64,000 nucleotides of DNA from NCBI GenBank assembly GCA_963840545.1, contig CAWIZE010000001.1, positions 248,001 through 312,000 of the forward strand. The letters run 5' to 3'. Both the position numbers and the translations under genes were made by a program. Numbering within the stretch: the first letter of the stretch is position 1; each line of letters begins with the position of its first letter. Below the pieces are notes generated by a model. It saw only the letters and a program-made list of their open reading frames with translations. It did no database searches and was not told the origin of the DNA. The stretch comes from JAKAWQ01 sp963840545. Lineage in GTDB: Bacteria; Pseudomonadota; Alphaproteobacteria; Acetobacterales; Acetobacteraceae. Positions 7,440 through 14,331 of the stretch are shown in pieces.

Positions 7440-8753
7440 TCAGGCGGCCTGGGGCTCGTGCAGGTGCCGCACGTTGTCGGCGCTAACCGCCGGCCGATCA
7501 CAGAATTCGGCCCAGTCGGCCATCAGGCGGGCGCGCTTCTCGAGCAGGTCGCCGCGGCGATAGGCCGCCTCGACCTTGTCGCCGACGGCATGCGCCAGTG
7601 CCATTTCCGCAACCTCATGCGGGTAGGCGGTGGCCTCGGCCGCCCAGTCTCGAAACGTCGAGCGGAACCCGTGCAGCGTCAGCTCGGCGCCGCCGGCGGC
7701 CTTCACCGCCTTGGACAACGCCACGTCGCTGAGCGGCTTCCTCGGGCGCCCGCCGGGGAAGACGAAATCTGCATCGCGACCGGCATCGCCCCTGCGCAGC
7801 GGCTGCATCTCCGCCAGGACTTCGGCGGCACGGTCGCTGAGCGGCACGCGGTGCTCGCGCGCAGCCTTCATCCGCTCGCCCGGCACGGTCCATGTCTTGT
7901 GCTGCGCGTCGATCTCCGCCCACCGCAGGCCTCGGACCTCGCCGCTTCTCGCCGCGGTCAGAATGGCGAACTCGACCGCGCGGGCAGACGTTCCGCGCTG
8001 CTCCCTGAGCTTCGCGATGAAGGCGCCGATCTCGCGCCATGGCAGCGCGGCATGGTGCTGCACCCGCTGCACCTTGGCGCGCGGCGGAAGCAGGTTCGCC
8101 AGATGGCCGCGCCACCGGGCCGGATTCTCCCCGACGCGCCAGCCGCGCGCGGTCGCATAATCGAGGATGCTCTCGATCCGGCCGCGCACGCGGGAGGCCG
8201 TCTCGGGCTTCTTCTGCCAAAGCGGCTCGACGATCTTCATCACGTCGCCCACCGCAATCTCATTGACCAAGCGGCCGCTGGTCAAATGGCCTTCGTCGTT
8301 TACCTTCATGCCGAGCACCGGCGCCACGTAATCCCGGAGCGTGTTGCGCCACTGCTGCCGATGCTTCGGGTTGCGCCAGCTCGCCTCGTGCGCGCCGATG
8401 TAGCGCTCGGCCACGTCGGAGAAGGTCAAGGCGTCGCCCTGGGCCGCGCGGGCGGCGCGCCGCTCGGCGAGCGGGTCCTTGCCCTGGCCGAGCAGCCTCC
8501 GGCACTCGCGGGCCTTCTCGCGCGCTTCGGCGAGCGTCACATCCCGCTCGGCGCCGAGGCCAAGCCATACGGTCTTGCCGGTGCCGCGGTGCCTGTACCG
8601 GAACTGCCAGGACCGCGCCTCGGCGCTCGCCACCTTGAGGTAGAGGCCGGCGCCGTCGCCGTGGTGGCCCGCCCGTTCGACGTCCGCCCAGTTGCCCGCC
8701 GCGGTCTTGGTCCTGAGCTTTCCGGCCACGCTCTTGAGGTTGCCGCCCGCCAT
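7440..8753 (-). CDS. Tyrosine integrase, P4/DUF4102 type, 437 aa
   Basis: A site-specific tyrosine recombinase. The N-terminal 90 residues match the DUF4102 arm-binding domain (DGAGLYLKV, WQFRYRHRGTGKTVWLGLG). The catalytic domain shows the first Arg in LTAARSGEVRGLRWAEID, the H-x-x-R box LTLHGFRSTFRDW, the second His in MALAHAVGD, and the Tyr nucleophile in EAAYRRGDLLEKR. All five residues are present and the length is usual. I chose ATG 8753, which has AGGAGG upstream; the longer frame to 8924 runs through the attachment-like region. Integrases of this group usually insert at tRNA 3' ends. The start codon faces the tRNA-Ser-like core at 8922-8935. Confidence 0.93.
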   Translation of the reverse strand: MAGGNLKSVAGKLRTKTAAGNWADVERAGHHGDGAGLYLKVASAEARSWQFRYRHRGTGKTVWLGLGAERDVTLAEAREKARECRRLLGQGKDPLAERRAARAAQGDALTFSDVAERYIGAHEASWRNPKHRQQWRNTLRDYVAPVLGMKVNDEGHLTSGRLVNEIAVGDVMKIVEPLWQKKPETASRVRGRIESILDYATARGWRVGENPARWRGHLANLLPPRAKVQRVQHHAALPWREIGAFIAKLREQRGTSARAVEFAILTAARSGEVRGLRWAEIDAQHKTWTVPGERMKAAREHRVPLSDRAAEVLAEMQPLRRGDAGRDADFVFPGGRPRKPLSDVALSKAVKAAGGAELTLHGFRSTFRDWAAEATAYPHEVAEMALAHAVGDKVEAAYRRGDLLEKRARLMADWAEFCDRPAVSADNVRHLHEPQAA

Positions 8754-8791
8754 CGCCGCCGCCCCTCCTGGGCTACATGCAGGGCTACACT

Positions 8792-10534
8792 TTAGCGTGC
8801 GACGTGGTGAGACGCAAGGACACAGTGCGCGATTGCATGTCGGGAAGAATGGTGTCTTAGGAAGACATTTTCGTGAGCGACTGAGACCGTGTGAGACGGC
8901 CCGAAACAGCGGTGAGGCGGACACCCTCTCCGCCAGTTCGGAACAGAACTGGGCACGCCGGCGGGCGCCGATTTTACGCCGGCTGACGCGGCAAGAGTTC
9001 GCAGCAATTCGCCCTTTGATCCCATGATCCGCACCTCGCGATCCGCGACCTCGACGCGCTGGGCGAGCGCGCGCAGGTGGTCGCGGCGGTAGCCGCCGCT
9101 GGGCAGGCGGATGCGTTCGCGGGCCTTGCGGGCGAAGGTTGCGACATGGTCCGGTGTGATCGTCGCGCCGGTGCCCTCGGCGGCCTGGCTGGCGCGCGTG
9201 GCGTCGGCTTGGGCCTGGTCGCGGGTGGCCTTCAACTCGGCCACCCGTTCCTTCAGCGCCGGGTCGTCCAGGTCCGCCACGCCGCTCTCGATGGCGTCAT
9301 AGAGACGCCGGAGCCGCGCATCGGCCTCAGCGGCGCGTTTGTTGAGTTCGGCGATATGGGTGCGGCGGCGTTCGGCCCGTTCCTGCCTTCGGTCGAGAAC
9401 GGTGACGAGGATTTCCTCCAGCCGCTCGGGGTTCAGTAGCCGCCGCTCCAGGTGTCCGGCCACGAGGTCGTCCAGCTTCTCCATCGGGATCGACCGGCCC
9501 TTGCAGCCGGTAGCGCCCTGCCGGGCGGCGATGGAGCAGGTGTAGTAGCGATAGCGCCCGCCCTTGCCAGTGCGGATGGTCATGGCGCCGCCGCAGCCGG
9601 CGCAGAAGCAGATGCCGGTGAGCAAGGTCGGCCCGCTGACCACGCGGGCCGGCGTGACCTTCGGGTTGCGGGATTTCAGATGCGCCTGCACCGCGTCGAA
9701 GGTCGTCTGATCGATTAGTGGCGGCACCTCGACCGGGATCACCTCGGCGGCCGGCTTGATCTGCTTGGCCTTGCTGCGCTTGTTGAACTCGTGCCGGCCG
9801 ATATAGGTCGGCCGCGTCAGCAGCCGGTGGAGCTGGCCCACCCCCCAGCGGCCACCATCGCGCGTGAAGATACGGCGCGCGTTCAGGTGCTTGACGATCG
9901 CCTTGACGCCCATCGGGCCGGAGGTGCCGTCACCCTCCAGGGCCAGCTTGAAGGCGAGCCGCACCGTGCCGGCGTGCAGCGGGTCGATCTCCAGCTTCTT
10001 CTTGACCTTGGCGCCGCGCTGCTCGGCCGCGACCACGCGATAACCGATCGGCGGCAGCGAGCCGTTCCAGAAGCCCTGCCTTGCATTCTCCTTCAAGGCG
10101 CGGAGCACGTGCTTGGCGTTCTCCTTGGACTGGTATTCGTCGAACAGCGCCATGATTTGCCGCATCATGGTGTGCATCGGGTCGTCGCCCATTTCCTGGG
10201 TGATCGAGACCAGCTTCACGCCGTTCTTCGCCAGCTTGCGGACGTAGAATTCCAGCTCGAAATGATCGCGGAAGAAGCGGCTGAACGAGTGGACCACCAC
10301 GATGTCGAAGGCGGGCGGTTTGGAGGTGGCGGCCTCGACCATGCGCTGGAACTCAGGGCGGCGATCGTTGGTGGCGGAGGCGCCCGGCTCCACATAGGTT
10401 TCGACCGGTTGGTAGCCGCGCGCGGCGCAGTAGGCTTCGCCCTGGCGGCGCTGGTCGGGGATGGAAACGTCATGCTCGGCCTGCCGCGCCGTCGAGACCC
10501 GGAGGTAGAGGGCGGCGCGAAGCGGCACGGTCAA
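8792..10534 (-). CDS. Large serine recombinase, 580 aa, with attachment-site tail
   Basis: Residues 3-150 form the resolvase catalytic domain: LYLRVSTARQ has the nucleophilic Ser, and VVHSFSRFFRD carries conserved catalytic-core residues. The recombinase domain follows (about 165-290: GSLPPIGYRVV, GVKAIVKHLN, LTRPTYIGRH), then a zinc ribbon (CFCAGCGGAMTI ... YYTCS ... GCKG) and a coiled coil (about 400-460). The conserved family C-terminus ends near SVPNWRRG; many relatives continue WDSNPR because the gene reads into the tRNA-Ser attachment site. Here it continues CPPHRCFG and about 40 unrelated residues, so the gene crosses an element junction at 8935. The protein integrates or excises the module to its right. 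A stop at 8792 lies 38 bases from the integrase start. Confidence 0.9.
   Translation of the reverse strand: MTVPLRAALYLRVSTARQAEHDVSIPDQRRQGEAYCAARGYQPVETYVEPGASATNDRRPEFQRMVEAATSKPPAFDIVVVHSFSRFFRDHFELEFYVRKLAKNGVKLVSITQEMGDDPMHTMMRQIMALFDEYQSKENAKHVLRALKENARQGFWNGSLPPIGYRVVAAEQRGAKVKKKLEIDPLHAGTVRLAFKLALEGDGTSGPMGVKAIVKHLNARRIFTRDGGRWGVGQLHRLLTRPTYIGRHEFNKRSKAKQIKPAAEVIPVEVPPLIDQTTFDAVQAHLKSRNPKVTPARVVSGPTLLTGICFCAGCGGAMTIRTGKGGRYRYYTCSIAARQGATGCKGRSIPMEKLDDLVAGHLERRLLNPERLEEILVTVLDRRQERAERRRTHIAELNKRAAEADARLRRLYDAIESGVADLDDPALKERVAELKATRDQAQADATRASQAAEGTGATITPDHVATFARKARERIRLPSGGYRRDHLRALAQRVEVADREVRIMGSKGELLRTLAASAGVKSAPAGVPSSVPNWRRGCPPHRCFGPSHTVSVAHENVFLRHHSSRHAIAHCVLASHHVAR
8853..8867. 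promoter_or_regulatory. Palindrome between integrase start and junction
   Basis: TGTCTT-AGG-AAGACA is a perfect 6-3-6 inverted repeat about 100 bases upstream of the integrase start, inside the recombinase's 3' tail. It could be an operator for the integrase or an integrase/excisionase arm site. No protein can be assigned from sequence alone. Confidence 0.4.
8922..8935 (+). other. tRNA-Ser 3'-end attachment core (att junction)
   Basis: CACCCTCTCCGCCA equals the usual last 14 bases, including CCA, of alphaproteobacterial tRNA-Ser genes. The rest of a tRNA (T-loop GTTCGAATCC and so on) is absent to its left, so this is a duplicated core, not a gene. On the minus strand it encodes the WRRG at the conserved end of the serine recombinase. 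It therefore marks one end of the recombinase element and probably the border with the integrase element at its left. Confidence 0.6.
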
Positions 10535-10552
10535 GGCACGGCTCCGATCGGA

Positions 10553-10792
10553 TCAGGGCCGGCCGAAGAGCTCGTCAAACAGGTCGCCGAACCAGGGTTC
10601 GAACACATCAACCTCGGCCAGTGTGACCGGGACGTGCGCGGGCCAGTCATCGACCACATACCAATCCGCCAGGTCGTGCTTGACCGGCCGACCAAGCCGG
10701 CGCGTGGGCGGCGCCGCATAGTCATAGAGATCTGGCGGCGGCGCACGGAGCGTTGGGGGGTCGTGCCGATGGCGAACATGCCAGCGGGCCAT
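10553..10792 (-). CDS. Hypothetical recombinase-associated protein, about 79 aa
   Basis: The C-terminal 60 residues are a compact acidic, aromatic-rich block (LGRPVKHDLADWYVVDDWP, then VPVTLAEVDVFEPWFGDLFDELFG). Similar short proteins accompany this class of serine recombinase in alphaproteobacterial elements, from memory rather than search. The N-terminus is unsure: the ATG at 10792 is the most plausible, while the frame stays open to a TTG at 10903 through arginine-rich, shadow-like sequence. It ends 18 bases before the recombinase start, on the same strand, so the two are likely co-transcribed. The function is not known. Confidence 0.5.
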   Translation of the reverse strand: MARWHVRHRHDPPTLRAPPPDLYDYAAPPTRRLGRPVKHDLADWYVVDDWPAHVPVTLAEVDVFEPWFGDLFDELFGRP

Positions 10793-10886
10793 GCCGCGGA
10801 GGTGGCGCGTCCCTCGTCGGTGCGGAATGGCCCCCGGCCGGGCGTCGCCGAATCGGCGCCAATCGGCGGCAAATAAGCGGGTTGCA

Positions 10887-11234
10887 TCAGGCTGCCGTCT
10901 CAATCACGCGGAGATGCCCCCGCGCATGGCCCTTCGCCCTGGACCGGACCACGATGTCCACGTCCTGGCCGAGCGCGGTCAGGCAGCGGAGCAGCCGGTC
11001 GCTGGAAAAGCCGGTCAGCCTGCCGTTCATCAGCGCGGAGATTTTCGGCTGGTCGAGCCCGACCAGCCGGGCGGCCTCGGCCTGGGTGAGGTGCCGGCGC
11101 TTGATCGCGTCGCGGATGTGGACGGCAAGCTGCGCCTTGGCCAGTTCCTCCTCGGGCTCGGCGACGCCGAGATCGGCGAACACGTTGCCGGAGCCCGGGG
11201 TCACCGTGAGGTCGTCTTCGTGCTGGCCAGCCAT
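10887..11234 (-). CDS. higA: HigA-type antitoxin, XRE family HTH, 115 aa
   Basis: A 115-residue DNA-binding protein with a central XRE helix-turn-helix (about residues 45-90: IKRRHLTQAEAARLVGLDQ then KISALMNGRLTGFS), the version usually paired with Gp49-like toxins. The N-terminal 35 residues are acidic and probably the toxin-binding part. It overlaps the toxin gene by 34 bases, the usual toxin-first order of HigBA. Expected roles are neutralising the toxin and repressing the pair through the palindrome at 11607-11624. Such pairs stabilise mobile elements. Confidence 0.85.
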   Translation of the reverse strand: MAGQHEDDLTVTPGSGNVFADLGVAEPEEELAKAQLAVHIRDAIKRRHLTQAEAARLVGLDQPKISALMNGRLTGFSSDRLLRCLTALGQDVDIVVRSRAKGHARGHLRVIETAA

Positions 11235-11596
11235 TGCTCGTGATCCTCTCTCGCCCGCTTGAGCCGCTGCTCGATCAGGGCGATCTCGTGGCGCGGCGTG
11301 GCGATGCCGCTTTTGGATTTCTTCTGGAAAGCGTGGAGGACATAGACCGCGCCCGCGAAGCGCACCGTATAGACGGCGCGGTAGGTGTCGCCGTCATGGT
11401 CGTCCACCACCTCCAGCACGCCGGCGCCGACGAAGCCCCGGAGCGGTTTGGCCCAGGGCGCCTTGCGCCCGAGCTGCGCCTCCCACAGCGCGCCGCCGAC
11501 CCGGAGGCGCACGGGTTCCGGGAACGCCCGCACATCCTCGCGGCTCGACCCGATCCAGCGCACCGGTTTGGGCTGTGGTTCATTCTCGGCCACCAC
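11201..11596 (-). CDS. higB: HigB/RelE-type toxin (phage Gp49-like), 131 aa
   Basis: The sequence RWIGSSREDVRAFPEPVR, then GVLEVVDDHDGDTYRAVYTVRFAGAVYVLHAFQKKSKSG split over two strands, is the Gp49/HigB-like toxin fold of the RelE superfamily: helix pair, then antiparallel sheet with basic residues, ending in K-KKS-SG and a helical tail. The family cleaves mRNA on the ribosome. The start at 11596 is a GTG (two GTGs in a row). It is 10 bases from a perfect palindrome that covers the likely -10 box. A length of 131 aa is slightly longer than the usual 100-120. Confidence 0.85.
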   Translation of the reverse strand: MVAENEPQPKPVRWIGSSREDVRAFPEPVRLRVGGALWEAQLGRKAPWAKPLRGFVGAGVLEVVDDHDGDTYRAVYTVRFAGAVYVLHAFQKKSKSGIATPRHEIALIEQRLKRAREDHEQWLASTKTTSR

Positions 11597-11606
11597 GTCA
11601 CCTCAT

Positions 11607-11624
11607 CATGCTATAAATAGCATG
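11607..11624. promoter_or_regulatory. HigBA operator/promoter palindrome
   Basis: CATGCTAT-AA-ATAGCATG is a perfect inverted repeat with 8-base arms. On the minus strand its centre reads TATTTAT, a good -10 element placed about 20 bases before the toxin start. Antitoxin-toxin complexes of this family bind just such palindromes over their own promoter, so this is the expected autoregulation site. Confidence 0.65.
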
Positions 11625-12138
11625 TAGCCGATCCCAACGCCAGGGGGCGAAGGCGAGAGCACCCTGCTCCCAGTCAGCCTTACGCACCACAAGCCGCTGC
11701 CGGGCCGGGACCGCGCGGTCAAGGGTGCGCCGCTCGCGGCGCATCGCCTCCGGCGACGGCGAAGCCGCCCTTGACGGCGTGGTCCCGGTCCGGCCGTTTG
11801 CGATGAGGCGCGTAAGGCTGATGGCGGCCGTGCCGGCCCGTTGCCGGACGCCGAGGCAAGGGGGTGTCGGTACCGATTCAGCCGAGAAGCCGCGGTGGCA
11901 CCGCGGAAAGGCGAGGTGAGAGGCCGATCAGTGGAGGTTCCGCCGTGCCAAGTCACCAGCTGTCGGCACGGTGAGCGGGGTCGATAACCCAATGTGCAGA
12001 CAGGGAAATCGCGCCCGGTCGGGACCAATGGTGCCGCTCGGCTTTATCTTGCCGTCCGAGTCCCGCCGGCCTGGCGGGGCGGCCCAGGATACTGATCTAC
12101 CGTGACATCCTGATTCGCCACACCGGACCAAGTCGCCG
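11625..12138. other. Gene-poor stretch beside HigBA
   Basis: I find no convincing gene. Frames here lack ribosome binding sites and show no protein character. The main content is the long imperfect inverted repeat at 11675-11820, described separately. The remaining right half has scattered short inverted repeats and no clear promoter. Confidence 0.5.
11675..11820. repeat. 146-nt imperfect inverted repeat
   Basis: The outer arms are CAGCCTTACGC (11675-11685) and GCGTAAGGCTG (11810-11820), perfectly complementary. The inner arms run about 11698-11728 (GCCGGGCCGGGACC, then GTCAAGGG) and about 11766-11795 (CCCTTGAC, then GGTCCCGGTCCGGC), with only a few mismatches. The centre (11729-11765) is itself GC hairpin-prone. 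Transcribed from either strand it would form a long rod-like RNA; as DNA it could extrude a cruciform. No coding frame explains the complementarity. Confidence 0.6.
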
Positions 12139-12693
12139 TCAGTGGCGCCGCCCTGCTTCAGAACCACTGCGAGTTGCTCTGATGTTGGCAAGTGTGCTCC
12201 CCACTATCGTGAGGAACTGGCCGAGGTTCGGGGCGGTGATACTACACTCGAAATTCTTGGGCGAGAGATCGTTCCGCTGATCCCACATGCGATAGGTCAG
12301 GCTGGGCGCGACAGAAATATGCGCGTGCGAAACCGCATTCCGAATTTTTGTCAGAAGGCCCTGCTGATTGCTGTTGTAAATCACGTCCTTCTGCGGCCTA
12401 CAACTCCAGCATGTTATGTCGAATAATGAGATTATCCTGTCACATTGCTCGTTGAGATGTTGGGTGGCGTTAGACAGATCGACCCCATCCCAGAACTCCC
12501 TTGGAAATACAATAAGGCAGTAGAGCAGAGACAAATGGAGCGCTGGGTTGTTGAATTCGTAGACCGATGGATATCCATTCTCCCGGCATACAGCTTTGAT
12601 TGTCACGTCCAGCGTGCCATCCCGCATCGCCCGCTGGATTATTTGTGCGTTGATGTATGCTCGCTGCGGGACCTCATCTGCCAAATCGCCCAT
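12139..12693 (-). CDS. HEPN-family protein (pEK499 p136-like), 184 aa
   Basis: A 184-residue, mostly helical protein. Around residues 115-125 is KIRNAVSHAHIS, fitting the HEPN R-x4-H catalytic motif (RNAVSH). Upstream are FNNPALHLSLLYCLIVFPREFW and CDRIISLFDITCWSCRPQ, aromatic-rich helices as in the HEPN family first seen on plasmid pEK499. HEPN proteins are often RNases in toxin-antitoxin, abortive-infection or signalling systems; this one has no adjacent MNT antitoxin. Base and codon usage are visibly less GC-rich than the neighbouring metabolic genes, a sign of transfer. The next genes are HigBA on the left and a degraded gene on the right. Confidence 0.65.
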   Translation of the reverse strand: MGDLADEVPQRAYINAQIIQRAMRDGTLDVTIKAVCRENGYPSVYEFNNPALHLSLLYCLIVFPREFWDGVDLSNATQHLNEQCDRIISLFDITCWSCRPQKDVIYNSNQQGLLTKIRNAVSHAHISVAPSLTYRMWDQRNDLSPKNFECSITAPNLGQFLTIVGSTLANIRATRSGSEAGRRH

Positions 12694-13062
12694 CGTTCCT
12701 CCAGGAGGCAGCGGTCAGCCATATGCCGACTCAGCGGTTGGATTCGGTGGGAAGACGCCGTGTCTGCGGCATTCCGTCCCGGCTGCCATTTTATCGCTTC
12801 TCCTCCGCGGAAGCGATGACAAGCATCTTCGCAATCTGTCGTCGTTCCCGGTTTGCTCTGCTGGCGTGGGCCCTGCCCAAAGGAGGGCGAAAACGGAATC
12901 ACTCAGGTGTCGCCGTCATTGACCATCATAGGGCTATAGCGTAGACATAGTGCTCATCATCGTCGGGCGTGGCCCGCCAGCGGACCCGCCCGGCCGCAGC
13001 CCCCTCTCCACGCGACCTCTTGAGGCGGATCAACACCTCGCCGCCGACGGGTTCGCGATGGG
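12694..13062. other. Junction between accessory DNA and sugar cluster
   Basis: No supported gene. Several short open frames overlap one another without ribosome binding sites. The stretch lies between the HEPN gene start and the VIT remnant and probably contains the HEPN promoter near 12700-12760 and a rearrangement point. The base composition shifts from mixed to GC-rich around 12950. Confidence 0.45.
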
Positions 13063-13281
13063 AGCGGCCAACTGCACGAGCACGAGCACATCGCCATCGT
13101 GCCGGCCGGCGAGTGCCAGGAGGTCCCCCGGATCTTCGCCCGGAAGGGCTTCGCCGGCGCCGAGCGCGAGCGAATCGTCGAGGTCATGACGTCCGACGAG
13201 GACCGCTCCGCGAAGACCATGGCGGTCGAGGAATACGGGCTCTCTCCGGTCGTCCGCTCGCCCGTCAGGGTCGCGCTCTAA
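13063..13281 (+). pseudogene. Remnant of a VIT1/CCC1-family iron/manganese transporter
   Basis: In frame to the stop at 13281 reads LHEHEHIAIVPAGECQEVPR, then IFARKGFAGAERERIVEVM and EEYGLSPVVRSPVRVAL. This is the cytosolic metal-binding/helical region between membrane helices 2 and 3 of VIT-family transporters. The membrane helices on both sides are missing: upstream codons are unrelated and a stop ends the frame where the next helix should begin. No start codon fits. It is a decayed internal fragment of about 70 codons, convergent with glk 24 bases away. Confidence 0.65.
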
Positions 13282-13305
13282 GGGAGCGCGCGATCGCCGC
13301 AACGC

Positions 13306-14324
13306 TCAGCCCGGCTTCGGCCCCGCCCCCCGCAGCACGTCGAGGCCGTAGAGCGCCGCGCCCAGCAGCGCCGCCCGCGCCACGACCACGTTGACCGGGA
13401 TGGTCCCGAGCAATTCCGCGAATCGCCGCTTGGCGGTGAAAGCCTGCATGAACCTCCCGCCGGCGCCCCCGAGCTCGAGCCGCGGCAGGATCCGCGTCGG
13501 CATCCCCCCGGCAAGAAAGACCCCGCCCGTCGCCAGCACCTTGAGCGCGAGGTTGCCCGCCTCGGCGCCGAGGACGGAGACGAAAATATCGATCGTCGCC
13601 GAAGCGAGCCTGTTCTTCTCCCCCCCTCCAGCGCCGCCTTGACGATCGGCGGCGTGCGGTCATGGACCGCGGCGAGCGTCGCCGCGAACGCCGCGGACTC
13701 CGCCGCCGGCTCGCGGGCGCGGAAGAAATCATAGATCCCGGGAATGGCGCTGCCCGAGCACATCCGCTCATAGGATACGTGCCCGAATTTCTCGAAGAGA
13801 TGCGCCCAGAGCGCGGCCTGGAGCGGATCGGCCGGGCCGAAATCCGCATGCCCGCCCTCCGAGGCGCAGGCGATGTACCGGCTCCCGTCCCAGATCAGGA
13901 ACGCCTCGCCCAATCCGGTGCCGGGAGCGATGACCGCGATCGGCCCGTGCGGCTCGGCCTTACCCGGATTGATCGCCCGCACATCCTCGTCGTGGAGGTG
14001 GGGAATGGCATAGGCGATCGCCTTGAGGTCGTTGATCACGCTCACCTGGGCGAGCCCCAGCTCCTCCGCCAGCGCCTGCTCGTCGACCAGCCAGGGGAGG
14101 TTGGTGAGCTGCGCGCGCCCGTCCCTCACCGGGCCCGCGACATCGAAGCAGGCAGCGGTCGCCGGCTGCTTCACCTCTTCCAGGAATGCGCGCACCACAT
14201 CGCCGAGCCCGGCGAACCTCTCGCTCGGAAATTCGCGCACGACTTCCGGCTCCCGCGGCCCGTGCTCCGCCGTGTAGAAGGCGAGCAGCGTCTTGGTGCC
14301 GCCGATATCGCCCGCGATCAGCAT
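13306..14324 (-). pseudogene. glk: Glucokinase, frame broken at a G7 tract
   Basis: Glucokinase phosphorylates glucose with ATP. The first 235 residues are intact: LIAGDIGGTKTLLAF phosphate-binding motif, FDVAGPVRDG, VINDLKAIAYA, APGTGLGEAFL, and the SEGGHADFGP active-site region of the bacterial Glk family. At 13620-13626 seven Gs on the coding strand shift the frame; reading on in the neighbouring frame gives the missing C-terminus (ATGGVFLAGGMPTRILP ... GAALYGLDVL) to the stop at 13306. Eight or five Gs would restore it. It ends the sugar cluster, 7 bases after the MFS permease stop. Either a recent mutation or a base-call error; the second, ROK-type kinase at 24720 could replace it. Confidence 0.85.
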
Positions 14325-14331
14325 GCCCGGA

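Noticed and set aside
8922..8935. Possible tRNA-Ser gene
   Set aside because: Only the last 14 bases match; the T arm, anticodon arm and D arm are absent to the left.
9791..10876. A 361-codon plus-strand frame opposite the serine recombinase
   Set aside because: Long only because of GC bias; it lacks a ribosome binding site and protein character, while the minus strand has a complete recombinase.
11928..12191. An 87-codon minus-strand frame next to the inverted repeat
   Set aside because: No ribosome binding site, no protein-like composition, and it overlaps the end of the HEPN gene.
13620..13626. Programmed frameshifting in glk
   Set aside because: No glucokinase is known to need it, there is no stimulatory structure evident, and six other similar breaks in the window point to errors or mutation.
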